From assembly GCF_001245615.1 (NCBI RefSeq), contig NZ_CWKH01000001.1, positions 2,108,001 through 2,172,000 on the forward strand: a stretch of 64,000 bases of DNA. Direction: 5' to 3'. The notes below the pieces were generated by a model. It made no database searches and was not told where the DNA came from. It was given only the letters and a program-made list of their open reading frames with translations. The first letter of the stretch is position 1. Each line of letters starts with the position of its first letter. This DNA is from Mycolicibacterium neworleansense (GTDB lineage Bacteria; Actinomycetota; Actinomycetes; Mycobacteriales; Mycobacteriaceae). Of the stretch, positions 40,065-49,250 are shown in pieces. The translations under genes and the position numbers were made by a program.

Positions 40065-41519
40065 TTAGCGGGCCGCGACGGGCAGATCGGCGGGGGACGC
40101 CAGTTTTCCGCGCACGGCGGTGGCTGCCGCGACGGCCGGCGAGACCAGGTGGGTGCGGCCTCCCTTGCCCTGTCGGCCTTCGAAATTCCGGTTGGACGTC
40201 GAGGCGCAGCGCTGTCCCGGGGACAGCTGATCGGGGTTCATTCCCAGACACATCGAGCAGCCGGCCTGCCGCCATTCGGCGCCCGCGGCGGTGAATATCC
40301 GGTCGAGACCTTCCGATTCGGCCTGCGCCCGGACCCGCATCGAGCCGGGCACGACCAGCATCCGCACCCCGTCGGCGACCTTGCGATCGCGCAGCACGTC
40401 GGCGACGACCCGCAGGTCTTCGATCCGGCCGTTGGTGCAGGATCCGACGAACACGGTGTCCACGGCGATGTCACGCATGGCCATCCCGGGGCGAAGATCC
40501 ATGTAGGCCAAAGCCTTCTCCGCCGCCTGCCGGTCTGCGTCGTCGCCCATCAACTCCGGATCTGGGACCGCCGCGGACAGCGGGACGCCCTGACCCGGGT
40601 TGGTGCCCCACGTCACGAACGGACTCAATGTTGCCGCATCCAGGTAGACCTCGGTGTCGAATTCGGCGCCCTCGTCAGTACGCAACTGGCTCCACGCGGC
40701 AACAGCGGCGTCCCAGTCGGCACCCTCGGGAGCGTGCGGGCGGCCCTTGAGGAATTCGAAGGTGGTCTCGTCGGGCGCGACCATGCCGGCCCGCGCTCCG
40801 GCCTCGATGCTCATGTTGCAGATCGTCATCCGGCCCTCCATGGACAGCGCCTCGATGGCACTGCCCCGGTATTCGATGACGTGCCCCTGGCCGCCGCCGG
40901 TACCGATCTTGGCAATGACGGCCAGGATGATGTCCTTGGCGCTCACACCGGCGGGCAGGACGCCGTCGACGTTGACCGCCATGGTCTTGAACGGCTTGAG
41001 CGGCAGTGTCTGCGTGGCCATCACGTGTTCGACCTCGGAGGTGCCGATACCCATGGCGATGGCGCCGAACGCACCGTGGGTCGAAGTGTGGCTGTCCCCA
41101 CACACGACCGTCATACCCGGCTGAGTCAGTCCGAGCTGCGGTCCGATGATGTGCACGATGCCCTGTTCGGCATCACCCATCGGGTGCAGCCGGATGCCGA
41201 ATTCCTCACAGTTGCGCCGCAACGTCTCGACCTGAGTGCGCGAAACCGGGTCCGCGATCGGCTTGTCGATGTCGACCGTGGGCACGTTGTGGTCCTCGGT
41301 GGCGATCGTCAGGTCGGGCCGTCGCACGGGCCGGCCCGCCAGTCGCAGACCGTCGAACGCCTGCGGGCTGGTGACCTCGTGCACGAGATGCAGGTCGATG
41401 TAGATCAGGTCGGGCTCTCTGGCCGCGCCCTCTCCCTCACCGCGCGCCACGACGTGGTCGTCCCAAACCTTTTCGGCCAGGGTGCGCGGCTTCACGGATG
41501 TCTGTGTCGATTGGTCCAT
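40065..41519 (-). CDS. leuC: 3-isopropylmalate dehydratase large subunit
   Basis: 484 aa. Aconitase-family subunit carrying a 4Fe-4S cluster: ligands in [13 protein letters not shown] and CSMCLGMN, with [16 protein letters not shown] and [12 protein letters not shown] near the N-terminus. First gene of leuC-leuD. Its promoter lies in the 118 bases shared with the divergent IclR gene, where a quasi-palindrome sits (41608-41622). Rv2988c equivalent. Confidence 0.96.
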   Translation of the reverse strand: MDQSTQTSVKPRTLAEKVWDDHVVARGEGEGAAREPDLIYIDLHLVHEVTSPQAFDGLRLAGRPVRRPDLTIATEDHNVPTVDIDKPIADPVSRTQVETLRRNCEEFGIRLHPMGDAEQGIVHIIGPQLGLTQPGMTVVCGDSHTSTHGAFGAIAMGIGTSEVEHVMATQTLPLKPFKTMAVNVDGVLPAGVSAKDIILAVIAKIGTGGGQGHVIEYRGSAIEALSMEGRMTICNMSIEAGARAGMVAPDETTFEFLKGRPHAPEGADWDAAVAAWSQLRTDEGAEFDTEVYLDAATLSPFVTWGTNPGQGVPLSAAVPDPELMGDDADRQAAEKALAYMDLRPGMAMRDIAVDTVFVGSCTNGRIEDLRVVADVLRDRKVADGVRMLVVPGSMRVRAQAESEGLDRIFTAAGAEWRQAGCSMCLGMNPDQLSPGQRCASTSNRNFEGRQGKGGRTHLVSPAVAAATAVRGKLASPADLPVAAR

Positions 41520-41607
41520 CGCTACTTCTCGATTCGATTAACGGCAATGCTGGGCTGCATCAAGGGTCCGCCAGGGCTGGGAGTTACTGTCGTCATCTTA
41601 TCTGTCA

Positions 41608-41622
41608 TCTCACAATGCGAGA
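41608..41622. promoter_or_regulatory. Candidate IclR-type operator between leuC and the regulator gene
   Basis: TCTCACAATGCGAGA is a 15-bp quasi-palindrome, 12 of 14 arm positions matching. Two GTCATCT direct repeats (41592-41598, 41604-41610) lie beside it. Adjacent IclR regulators (NdgR in Streptomyces, LtbR in Corynebacterium) control leuCD from this same interval, so autoregulation and leuCD repression are inferred. Confidence 0.45.
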
Positions 41623-41637
41623 CGTTAGTATCTCTCT

Positions 41638-42339
41638 GTGAGAAATGATAGCGGCATCGGCGTCCTCGACAAAGCTGTGGGTGTGCTGCACACCGTGGCC
41701 GAGTCACCTTGCGGGCTGGCCGAACTCTGCGAGCGGACCGGGCTGCCCCGGGCCACCGCCCACCGGCTGGCCGCCGGGCTCGAAACGCACCGGCTGCTGG
41801 CCCGCGACGGCGACGGCCGCTGGCGCCTGGGCCCGGCATTGACCGAATTGGCCTCCCACGTCAACGATCCGCTCCTGGCGGCCGGGGCCGCGGTGCTGCC
41901 CCGTCTGCGCGAGATCACCGGCGAGAGCGTGCAGCTGTACCGCCGTGAGGGCCAATCACGGGTCTGCGTGGTGGCCCTGGAGCCGCCGGCCGGGCTGCGC
42001 GACACCGTGCCGGTCGGCACCCACCTCCCGATGACCGCCGGATCGGGAGCCAAAGTGCTACTGGCCTATGCCGACCCGGCCACCCAGCAGGCCGTGCTGC
42101 CGGCCGCCAAGTTCACCGACCGCACCCTGGCCGAGGTCCGCAAGCGCGGCTGGGCGCAGAGCGCCGCCGAGCGTGAGCCGGGCGTGGCCAGTGTCTCGGC
42201 ACCGGTGCGCGACGGCCGCGGCGCGGTGATCGCCGCGGTGTCGGTGTCCGGCCCCATCGATCGCATGGGTCGGCGGCCAGGCGCTCGCTGGGCCGCCGAT
42301 CTACTTGCCGCCGCCGACGCGCTCACCCGTCGACTGTGA
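41638..42339 (+). CDS. IclR-family transcriptional regulator divergent to leuCD
   Basis: 233 aa from GTG 41638. N-terminal winged helix (GLAELCERTGLPRATAHRLAAGLETHRLL) and C-terminal ligand domain (GESVQLYRREGQSRVCV, LPMTAGSGAKVLLAY, PVRDGRGAVIAAVSVSGP). It is the Rv2989c/NdgR/LtbR-type regulator known to sit opposite leuCD in actinobacteria and to affect leucine and other amino acid genes. Effector not visible. Confidence 0.9.
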   Translation: MRNDSGIGVLDKAVGVLHTVAESPCGLAELCERTGLPRATAHRLAAGLETHRLLARDGDGRWRLGPALTELASHVNDPLLAAGAAVLPRLREITGESVQLYRREGQSRVCVVALEPPAGLRDTVPVGTHLPMTAGSGAKVLLAYADPATQQAVLPAAKFTDRTLAEVRKRGWAQSAAEREPGVASVSAPVRDGRGAVIAAVSVSGPIDRMGRRPGARWAADLLAAADALTRRL

Positions 42340-42492
42340 GGCGAATCTCAGTAGCCCGCGCCACCAAATCTCACCGAGCGTCACGCCAGGGTGACCTTCG
42401 ACACCCAGAGCCACTCTGGCGTGACAAAGCCGACGGGAAGAGCGCAAGACGGGAGAGCGACGCAAACCGGGCGGACGAATCCCACACAACGC

Positions 42493-42526
42493 AAAAGCGC
42501 CCAGTTCGTGAGAACTGGGCGCTTTT
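42493..42526. terminator. 14-bp perfect hairpin with A/T flanks, downstream of tRNA-Glu
   Basis: AAAAGCGCCCAGTT (42493-42506) and AACTGGGCGCTTTT (42513-42526) pair around CGTGAG. The stem ends in a T-run on both strands, so this is a classical bidirectional Rho-independent terminator, closing the tRNA transcript on the minus strand just past the tRNA-Glu end at 42534. Confidence 0.8.
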
Positions 42527-42533
42527 ACTTCTG

Positions 42534-42606
42534 TACCCCCGATGGGATTCGAACCCACGCTACCGCCGTGAGAGGGCGGCGTCCTAGGCCGCTAGACGAC
42601 GGGGGC
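42534..42606 (-). tRNA. gluT: tRNA-Glu, anticodon CTC
   Basis: 73 bases. Acceptor GCCCCCG pairs with CGGGGGT; the anticodon stem CCGCC/GGCGG closes a loop with CTC; T-arm GGTTCGAATCC present. Discriminator A. CCA is not encoded. It lies downstream of tRNA-Gln and gltX. Confidence 0.96.
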
Positions 42607-42677
42607 TAGAACTTCCGGATGGTCAGCATAGCTCAGGCGGTCGTACTCACCTAATCCGGCTGATCCGCTCCGGATGG

Positions 42678-42749
42678 CTGGGGTACCAGGACTCGAACCT
42701 AGAATGGCTGAACCAGAATCAGCTGTGTTGCCAATTACACCATACCCCA
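42678..42749 (-). tRNA. glnU: tRNA-Gln, anticodon CTG
   Basis: 72 bases plus an encoded CCA (42675-42677). Acceptor TGGGGTA/TACCCCA; anticodon stem GCTGA/TCAGC around TTCTGGT gives CTG (reads CAG); T-arm AGGTTCGAGTCCT. Discriminator G. Adjacent to tRNA-Glu and glutamyl-tRNA synthetase, as in M. tuberculosis. Confidence 0.95.
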
Positions 42750-42892
42750 TTAATTGCCCATCACCGCAGGTCACGGGCAATTTTCGATCCGATCGGCTCG
42801 GCGGGGGCTTCCCCGCTTCGCTTTCCGGGCCGACGAGCAGACTACCAAAGATTTTGAGTGCTCTTTACCAAGCCCCCGTCACGCCCGGGCGT

Positions 42893-44353
42893 TCACAGGG
42901 CGGCCCGGGCGGCCCGCAGTCGCGACAGGCTGCGGTCGGCCCCCAGTAGTTCCATCGACTCGAACAGCGGCGGACTGATCGTCGCGCCGGTGACCGCGAC
43001 CCGGATCGGCCCGAACGCCTTACGGGGCTTGAGCTCAAGGCCGTCCAGAAGCGCCTCTTTGAGCGCCGCTTCGAGGTTGGCGGTGTTCCACTCCCCGACG
43101 CCCTCCAAGGCGCTCAGCGCGGCGTCCAGGACCGGTGCGGCCTCCTCGCGCAGCTCCTTGGCAGCGGCCTTCTCGTCGATCTCGTAGGAGCCGTCGTCGA
43201 AGAACTTCAGCAGCCCCCACGCATCGCCGAGCACGACGATGCGGGTCTGGATCAGCGCGGCGGCTTCGGCGAATGCGGCGTCGTCCAAACCGGTGTCGTG
43301 GCCGTGGGCATCGAGATAGGTCCGCAGCCGGGCGGTGAAATCCTCCGGCGTCAACTGCCGGATGTGCTCGGCGTTGATCGCGTCGGCCTTCTTCTGGTCG
43401 AACCGCGCCGGGTTGGAGTTGACGTCGGCCACGTCGAATGCCGCGACCATCTCGTCGAGGCTGAACACATCGTGATCGTCGGCGATGCCCCAGCCCAGCA
43501 GCGCCAGGTAGTTCAGCAGACCTTCCGGCAGGAAGCCACGATCGCGGTGCAGGAACAGATTCGACTGCGGATCACGCTTGGACAGCTTCTTGTTGCCCTC
43601 ACCGAGAACGCTTGGAAGGTGCGCGAATTCGGGCACCCGCTCGGCCACGCCGATGCGCATCAGTGCCCGGTACAAAGCGATCTGCCGCGGTGTCGAGGGC
43701 ATGATGTCCTCGCCCCGCAGCACGTGGGTGATCTTCATCATCGCGTCGTCGACGGGGTTGACCAAGGTGTACAACGGATCACCGTTGGCACGCGTGATCG
43801 CGAAATCGGGCACCGAGCCCGCCGGGAAGCTCACCGGACCGCGCACCAGGTCGGTCCAGCCGAGGTCTTCGTCGGGCATACGCAAGCGCAGCACGGGCTT
43901 ACGCCCCTCGGCCGCGAAAGCCGCGCGCTGCTCATCGGTGAGCGTGCGATCGAAATTGTCGTATCCCAGCTTGGGGTTCCGGCCTGCTGCGTGGTGGCGT
44001 GCCTCGACCTCTTCTGGCGTCGAATATGCCTCGTACACCTCGCCGGCCTCGAGCAGGCGGGCGATCACGTCCCGGTAGATCTCGCTGCGCTGCGACTGCC
44101 GGTACGGCTCGTAGGGACCGCCGACCTCGGGGCCCTCGTCCCAGTCCAGCCCCAACCACCGCAGGGCGTCGAGAATCGCGGCGTAGCTCTCGTCGCTGTC
44201 ACGCGCGGCGTCGGTGTCCTCGATCCGGAAGACGAAAGTTCCGCCCGTGTGCCGGGCATACGCCCAGTTGAACAGCGCAGTGCGCACCAGCCCGACGTGC
44301 GGCGTGCCGGTCGGCGACGGACAGAACCGCACCCTGACATTTGAACTCGTCAT
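42893..44353 (-). CDS. gltX: Glutamyl-tRNA synthetase
   Basis: 486 aa. Class I synthetase charging tRNA-Glu, and in mycobacteria also tRNA-Gln for later amidation by GatCAB. HIGH-type motif [18 protein letters not shown] at 12-29; [10 protein letters not shown] holds the second ATP motif near 255. Start overlaps the FAH stop by one base. The tRNA genes it serves lie immediately downstream. Rv2992c equivalent. Confidence 0.96.
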   Translation of the reverse strand: MTSSNVRVRFCPSPTGTPHVGLVRTALFNWAYARHTGGTFVFRIEDTDAARDSDESYAAILDALRWLGLDWDEGPEVGGPYEPYRQSQRSEIYRDVIARLLEAGEVYEAYSTPEEVEARHHAAGRNPKLGYDNFDRTLTDEQRAAFAAEGRKPVLRLRMPDEDLGWTDLVRGPVSFPAGSVPDFAITRANGDPLYTLVNPVDDAMMKITHVLRGEDIMPSTPRQIALYRALMRIGVAERVPEFAHLPSVLGEGNKKLSKRDPQSNLFLHRDRGFLPEGLLNYLALLGWGIADDHDVFSLDEMVAAFDVADVNSNPARFDQKKADAINAEHIRQLTPEDFTARLRTYLDAHGHDTGLDDAAFAEAAALIQTRIVVLGDAWGLLKFFDDGSYEIDEKAAAKELREEAAPVLDAALSALEGVGEWNTANLEAALKEALLDGLELKPRKAFGPIRVAVTGATISPPLFESMELLGADRSLSRLRAARAAL

Positions 44354-45129
44354 TACTTTCCTTTACGCACAACGGGATTGGTAAGGGTGCCGATGCCCTC
44401 GACGGTGACGCTGACGGTGTCCCCGTCTTCGATGGGTCCGACACCCTCGGGTGTTCCGGTGAGGATCAGGTCTCCGGGCAGCAGCGTCATCACCGCCGAG
44501 ACCCACTCGACGATCGCGCCGATGTCATGGATCATCAACGAGGTCCGGCTGCGCTGACGCAACTCTCCGTTCACCTCGGTGCGGATCTCCAGGTCCGAGG
44601 GGTCGAGATCGTTGACGATCCACGGGCCCACCGGGCAGAAGGTGTCATGGCCCTTCGCCCGCATCCACTGGCCGTCCTTGGCCTGCTGGTCGCGCGCCGA
44701 GACGTCGTTGGCGATGGTGTAACCCAGGATGTTCTCGGCAGCGCGGGCGGCCGGCACGTCCTTACAGGGCCGCCCGATGACGATCGCCAGCTCGCCCTCG
44801 TGGTGAACCGGATGGGCGTCGGCCGGCAGCTGGATCGGGACGTTGGGCCCGATGATCGCGGTGTTGGGCTTGAGGAAGATCACCGGATCCTCGGGGGCCA
44901 CCCCACCCATCTCCTCGGCGTGGGCGGCGTAGTTCTTGCCCATGCAGATCACCTTGCTGGCCAGGATCGGTGCCAGCAGCCGGACATCGGCCAGCGGCCA
45001 GCTCCGTCCGGTGAAGTTGGGATTGCCGAACGGATGCTCGGCGATCTCTTTGCAGACGGCATCGGCACCGTCGCCTTCGACACTGACGAAAGCGACGCCG
45101 TCGGGACTGGCGATTCGACCTAAGCGCAT
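44353..45129 (-). CDS. Fumarylacetoacetate hydrolase family enzyme
   Basis: 258 aa. FAH fold hydrolase/isomerase: N-terminal cap, then [25 protein letters not shown], metal ligands in [11 protein letters not shown] (E-x-E) and the Asp in [10 protein letters not shown], with [13 protein letters not shown]. Members cleave or isomerise beta-diketo acids in aromatic breakdown, or decarboxylate oxaloacetate. Rv2993c equivalent, always before gltX in mycobacteria; substrate not proven. Confidence 0.9.
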   Translation of the reverse strand: MRLGRIASPDGVAFVSVEGDGADAVCKEIAEHPFGNPNFTGRSWPLADVRLLAPILASKVICMGKNYAAHAEEMGGVAPEDPVIFLKPNTAIIGPNVPIQLPADAHPVHHEGELAIVIGRPCKDVPAARAAENILGYTIANDVSARDQQAKDGQWMRAKGHDTFCPVGPWIVNDLDPSDLEIRTEVNGELRQRSRTSLMIHDIGAIVEWVSAVMTLLPGDLILTGTPEGVGPIEDGDTVSVTVEGIGTLTNPVVRKGK

Positions 45130-45188
45130 TTTGACCAGGGTAGTGCGCAGCGTCTGACGACCAGCGCCGACGCCTCTTGTCGGTTCCC

Positions 45189-46376
45189 TCAGTCGCCTTC
45201 GAACACCGCGGCCAGGAACGGCGTGGAGTCCGGGATGGAGGCCAGCACCGTGCCCGAGTGATCCTCGTCGGGATAGATCTTGAGCGTGACGTCCTGGCCG
45301 TTGGCCCGTAGCTGATCGCCCAGTTGCTGCGACATGCTCGGCGGGACATCCCGGTCCAGCAGACCGACGCCCAGGAAGATGGGCCGGTCGTAGCCACTGG
45401 TCGGCGTGCCCAGATATGCGTCCAGAGCGTCAGCTGCGCCGGGCAGGGTGGCCAGGGGCGCGCGGAAGAACCCGGTCGGCGTCATGCCCGTGAGCGCCTC
45501 GTCGAGTTGTGGCTTGCACAGTGTCTCCGCTTTGTTGACGGCATCCAGCCCAGCCGGGGTCAGCACGCTGTCGATGTTCAGATCGGGCCGAGCCTCGCGC
45601 ACTCCGGCCAGGATGTAGCCGGTGTAGCTGTTGGCCGCCGGCCCGAGGTTCGGCGGCAGCGCCATGTCGGGGCCGGATTGTTTGACGATGCTCTCGACAT
45701 TGAAGGGTGTCCCGGTGGCCACCACCCCGCGGTAGTCCAGGCCGGTCCCCCGGCTGAATTCAGTGGCCCAACGTGCACTGTTGACCGCGGCCCCGCCGCC
45801 CTGCGACTGCCCCACCAGGGCCCATTTCGGTGACAAGGGCAGGTCCATGTGGTGCATCGCGATCACCGAGTCGACCACGCTGTGGGCGGTGGCCACGCTG
45901 TTGAGATAGCTCATCAGGCCGGGGGTACCCAGCCCGGCGTAGTCGGAGCCGACGACGGCGTAACCCTGGTCGAGCCAGTGCGTCAGGTATTCGCTATCCC
46001 GTGCGCTGCGCGGCTGCGCCGACGGTGCGCAGTCGTCACCGAGCCCGACCGTGCCGTGCGCCCACGCGATCGTCGGCCAGCCGCCCTCGGGCACCTCACC
46101 GTGCGGGATGAACACCGCCGCGGTACTCAGCGCCGGCGAATCATGTTGATCAACAGTCGAATACAGGATGCGGTAGGAACTCGCCGCGCCCGGCACCGTC
46201 AGTGCCCGATCCAGCGGAACCGCCTCGATCAGGGTGCCGGCCGCGGGAATCGGCGCGTCGTAAAGACGGGCGTCCAGGCCCGACCAGTTCGGCGCGGCGG
46301 CCGCCGCGGGCGGTGCTGTCACGAGTCCGCACGTCAGCAGAACGGTTGCCGTCAACCACCTCAACTTCACCGCCAC
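45189..46376 (-). CDS. Secreted lipase (LIP-type alpha/beta hydrolase)
   Basis: 395 aa. A signal peptide of about 27 residues ends in PPAAAAAP. Domain matches secretory lipases (PF03583): GWPTIAWAHGTVGLGDDCAPS, nucleophile elbow VGQSQGGGAA near 195, Asp in GLLDRDVPP and His in YPDEDHSGT. Two Cys may pair (DDCAPS, TLCKPQ). Probably degrades host or environmental acylglycerols outside the cell. Not present between Rv2993c and Rv2994 in M. tuberculosis, so an extra gene here. Confidence 0.85.
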   Translation of the reverse strand: MAVKLRWLTATVLLTCGLVTAPPAAAAAPNWSGLDARLYDAPIPAAGTLIEAVPLDRALTVPGAASSYRILYSTVDQHDSPALSTAAVFIPHGEVPEGGWPTIAWAHGTVGLGDDCAPSAQPRSARDSEYLTHWLDQGYAVVGSDYAGLGTPGLMSYLNSVATAHSVVDSVIAMHHMDLPLSPKWALVGQSQGGGAAVNSARWATEFSRGTGLDYRGVVATGTPFNVESIVKQSGPDMALPPNLGPAANSYTGYILAGVREARPDLNIDSVLTPAGLDAVNKAETLCKPQLDEALTGMTPTGFFRAPLATLPGAADALDAYLGTPTSGYDRPIFLGVGLLDRDVPPSMSQQLGDQLRANGQDVTLKIYPDEDHSGTVLASIPDSTPFLAAVFEGD

Positions 46377-46403
46377 AGCCTAGGGGAGCCGAACTGCGTC
46401 TCA

Positions 46404-46431
46404 TATACTGGAATCACAGTTCAATATATTG
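46404..46431 (+). promoter_or_regulatory. AT-rich region with -10-like TATACT and CAATATATTG palindrome
   Basis: The 79-base gap between the divergent lipase and MFS genes is AT-rich. It has TATACT (46404-46409) and a perfect 10-bp palindrome CAATATATTG (46422-46431), about 25 bases before the MFS start. A promoter with an operator is likely; the -35 is not clear. Confidence 0.35.
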
Positions 46432-46455
46432 GGACATCCGTGAAACGATGCACCC

Positions 46456-47658
46456 ATGCCCGTTTCGTCCATCAGCACGTTTCGCCGTTGGTCGATGTTG
46501 GCGATCGCACTGACTGCGACCACATGCGCCAACGTGTTCATCAACGGCGCGGCATTCCTCATCCCCACCCTGCACGCCGAGCGGGGCCTGGATCTGGCCA
46601 AGGCCGGCCTGCTGTCGTCGATGCCGAGCTTCGGACTTGTGCTCACCCTGATCGCGTGGGGCTACATCGTCGATCGGGTCGGCGAACGGATCGTGCTCAC
46701 GGTGGGCTCGGCGCTGACCGCCGCGGCGGCGTTCGCGGCGGCCGCCGCGGATTCCCTGGTGGCGGTCGGAATCTTCCTGCTGCTGGGCGGAATGGCCGCA
46801 GCCAGCAGCAATTCGGCAAGTGGGCGGGTCGTGGTCGGTTGGTTCCCACCCGAACAGCGCGGCCTGGCGATGGGAATCCGGCAGACCGCAACACCTTTGG
46901 GTGTCGGTTTGGGCGCGTTGGTGATTCCGCGTCTCGCCGAGACTCACGGCACCGCGACAGCGCTACTGTTCCCGGCGGTGGTGTGTGTGCTGTCGGCGGT
47001 GATCTGCGCTGTGGGAGTGCTGGATCCGCCGCGGCCGCCCCGCCATGAGGCGCCGGCCGAACACCTGGCCAACCCCTACCGCGGCTCGAACGTGTTGTGG
47101 CGCATCCACGCGGTGTCGGTACTGCTGGTCGTCCCCCAGGGTCTGGTCTGGACGTTCACCCTGGTGTGGCTGATGAGTGACCGGGGCTGGTCGGCGGCAT
47201 CGGCCGGGACGCTGGTGACCATCGCTCAATTGCTGGGCGCGGCAGGCCGGATCGCCGCGGGCCGGTGGTCCGATGTCCTCGGAGAACGGCTGCGCCCCAT
47301 CCGGACCATCGCGCTGGCGGCAGCGGCGACGATGGGGCTGCTGGCGCTCACCGATTGGCTGGGCTCACCGCTCAGCGTTGCGCTGATCGTGATCGCCTCG
47401 GTGATCACGGTGTCCGACAACGGCTTGGCGTTCACCGCGATCGCCGAGATCGCCGGCCCGTTCTGGAGCGGGCGCGCCCTGGGCATGCAGAACACCAGCC
47501 AGCATCTGGCAACTGCCAGCTCGGCACCGCTGTTCGGCGCGCTGATCGGGGTGGCGGGCTACCCGGCGGCCTTCGCGGTGTGCGCCCTGTTGCCGTTGCT
47601 GGCGGTGCCACTGGTTCCCCAGGATGCGCGCGTGTGCGAAGAGCATCAGGACACGTGA
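46456..47658 (+). CDS. Major facilitator superfamily transporter
   Basis: 400 aa, about 12 membrane helices. Motif A-like loop GYIVDRVGERIVL between helices 2 and 3 near residue 75, GMGIRQTATPLGVG-like LAMGIRQTATPLGVGLG at helix 4/5. Related to Rv2994, in the same place; substrate unknown, drug or metabolite export both possible. Its stop is five bases from the stop of the convergent RibD-domain gene. Confidence 0.88.
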   Translation: MPVSSISTFRRWSMLAIALTATTCANVFINGAAFLIPTLHAERGLDLAKAGLLSSMPSFGLVLTLIAWGYIVDRVGERIVLTVGSALTAAAAFAAAAADSLVAVGIFLLLGGMAAASSNSASGRVVVGWFPPEQRGLAMGIRQTATPLGVGLGALVIPRLAETHGTATALLFPAVVCVLSAVICAVGVLDPPRPPRHEAPAEHLANPYRGSNVLWRIHAVSVLLVVPQGLVWTFTLVWLMSDRGWSAASAGTLVTIAQLLGAAGRIAAGRWSDVLGERLRPIRTIALAAAATMGLLALTDWLGSPLSVALIVIASVITVSDNGLAFTAIAEIAGPFWSGRALGMQNTSQHLATASSAPLFGALIGVAGYPAAFAVCALLPLLAVPLVPQDARVCEEHQDT

Positions 47659-47678
47659 GCGCTCACGCGCTCATGTCC
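47649..47678. terminator. Bulged hairpin spanning both stop codons of the MFS and RibD-domain genes
   Basis: GGACA-TGAGCGC (47649-47653, 47656-47662) pairs with GCGCTCA-TGTCC (47667-47678) around a TCAC loop, with a two-base bulge. The MFS stop lies in the left arm and the other gene's stop begins in the loop. A shared terminator in the four-base gap. Confidence 0.45.
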
Positions 47679-48268
47679 CCTGTTCCAGGCACACCGTCGG
47701 CGAGCCCGTACCGCAGGAACACGATGCCGTTCGGGCTGGCCACCGGCGGTTGCAGCAGTGTCACATTGGTGGGCACCGAGCCCCCGTCGAACACCTTCTT
47801 CCCCGCTCCCAGCATGATCGGGTGCACCCACAGATCCAGACGGTCGAAGAGCTTCTCGCGCAGCAGCGTCTGAACCAGGTTCAGGCTTCCGACGACCTTC
47901 ACATGCTCGTGCCTGTCCCGGATCTCGCGCACCGCGGCGCCCAGATCCGGGCCGACCTGTGTAGAACCGGCCCATGACAGATCAGGCGTGCCGCGGGAGG
48001 CGACGTATTTCGGGATGCCGTTGAACAGCGTGCCGAATTCGTCCGTCTGGTGCGGCCAGTAGGCGGCGAAGATGTCGTACGTGCGGCGTCCGAGCAGCAG
48101 CGCGTCGGTGCCCTCGTAGGCAGACCCGACCTGCGCGCCGGAAACCTCGTCGATCAGCGGCGCCTGCCAGCCGCCGAACGAAAAGCCCTCGGGGTCCTCG
48201 TCCGGGCCGCCGGGCGCCTGCGCGACGAGGTCCAGGGTGGCGAACAGTTCGATGGCGATGACGCCCAT
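47663..48268 (-). CDS. RibD C-terminal domain (dihydrofolate reductase-like) protein
   Basis: 201 aa. Reductase domain of the RibD/DHFR fold: IAIELFATLDLVAQAPGG, DALLLGRRTYDIFAAYWP, VKVVGSLNLVQTLL and HPIMLGAGKKVFDG. Stand-alone family members bind NADPH; some act on pyrimidine intermediates or antifolates. No deaminase domain. It is absent between Rv2994 and leuB in M. tuberculosis and marks the left edge of the inserted region. Confidence 0.85.
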   Translation of the reverse strand: MGVIAIELFATLDLVAQAPGGPDEDPEGFSFGGWQAPLIDEVSGAQVGSAYEGTDALLLGRRTYDIFAAYWPHQTDEFGTLFNGIPKYVASRGTPDLSWAGSTQVGPDLGAAVREIRDRHEHVKVVGSLNLVQTLLREKLFDRLDLWVHPIMLGAGKKVFDGGSVPTNVTLLQPPVASPNGIVFLRYGLADGVPGTGDMSA

Positions 48269-48355
48269 GGCGCTACTCCCTGCTGAGTTGATGGTCTCGG
48301 TAGAGAGATAGACCCGCGAGCCTCGACAAAGTCATCGGCTCGATCGACCGGAGCC

Positions 48356-48396
48356 GGCACCGCCCTGGCCGTGAACGGCTCACCCCGGGCGGTGCC
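48356..48396. terminator. 10-bp hairpin downstream of the BtpA-like gene
   Basis: GGCACCGCCC (48356-48365) and GGGCGGTGCC (48387-48396) are exact inverted copies; the 21-base loop has an inner GCCGT-GAAC-GGC stem. It lies 14 bases beyond the end of the minus-strand sugar operon and probably terminates it. Confidence 0.5.
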
Positions 48397-48409
48397 GAAT
48401 GTCGGGCGA

Positions 48410-49219
48410 TCAGCTCTGACGGAAGTTCTTCACCACCGCCATCAGCTTCTCGACCCGCTCACTGTCGGCGCGGTTCTCGAACACCCCGTCCTTCTTGAAT
48501 GCGGTGCCGACCACGGCCCCGTCGGCGATGCTCAGCTGCGCCTCGGCGGTCTCCACGCGCATTCCGGTGTTGACAAACACCGGGACATCGCCGGCATTGT
48601 TCTTGACGGTGGACAGAGCAGACGTGTCGGTGGGCGCACCGGCGGTCAGCCCCGAGACGACCAGGGCGTCGGGCTTGGCGTTGAACACCGTGGAACGGGT
48701 GATGTCAGCGAGATCCCGGTCACCGAGATATGCCGTCGCCTCGGGGACCACGTTGAACAACAGACGGACATTGTCCGCATGGACGCGCCGCCGGTGCCGC
48801 GCCGCCTGACCGACGTTGGTGTTCCACAACCCGAAATCGCTGCCGTAGGCGCCGGTGAAGATCTCCCGCACGAACTTCGCGCCGGTCGCGGCAGCGAGGT
48901 CGATCGATGCCACCCCGTCCCACAGCACGTTGACGCCGAACGGCACTCGGACTTCGTCGAGGAGCTCGCCGATGACGCGGGCCATCGCGGTCGCGGTGAT
49001 CGGCTCGGTCTTGGTCAGATACGGCAGGCTGAACTCGTTGGAGAACATCACCGCGTCAACGCCTCCGGACTGAAGTGCATCGAGGTCGCGCCGTGCGTTG
49101 TCGACCACCGCACGCATACCGGCCGCCGTGTCAAAGGACGGATCGCCCGGCAGGGCATCGAGGTGCAGCATGGCGATCACCGGTTTCTGCACACCAAAGA
49201 CGTCGTCAAGCCATTGCAT
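48410..49219 (-). CDS. BtpA/SgcQ family TIM-barrel protein
   Basis: 269 aa from ATG 49219, with AAGAGGAGA upstream. BtpA/SgcQ proteins are small TIM-barrel-like proteins of unsettled function; SgcQ is part of a cryptic sugar operon in E. coli and BtpA was linked to photosystem I in cyanobacteria. Family landmarks: VIAMLHLDALPGDPSF, VDAVMFSNEFSLPY, FVREIFTGAYGSDFG, PDALVVSGLTAGAPTD and VFVNTGMRVETAEAQL. Last gene of the four-gene minus operon. In this setting an aldolase-like, epimerase or scaffold role in sugar breakdown is possible but unproven. Confidence 0.85.
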   Translation of the reverse strand: MQWLDDVFGVQKPVIAMLHLDALPGDPSFDTAAGMRAVVDNARRDLDALQSGGVDAVMFSNEFSLPYLTKTEPITATAMARVIGELLDEVRVPFGVNVLWDGVASIDLAAATGAKFVREIFTGAYGSDFGLWNTNVGQAARHRRRVHADNVRLLFNVVPEATAYLGDRDLADITRSTVFNAKPDALVVSGLTAGAPTDTSALSTVKNNAGDVPVFVNTGMRVETAEAQLSIADGAVVGTAFKKDGVFENRADSERVEKLMAVVKNFRQS

Positions 49220-49250
49220 GTATATCTATCTCCTCTTGTTCTCTTGTCCC

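Noticed and set aside
42340..42490. Possible small gene after the IclR regulator
   Set aside because: Short frames without ribosome site or bias; just spacer before the terminator and tRNAs.
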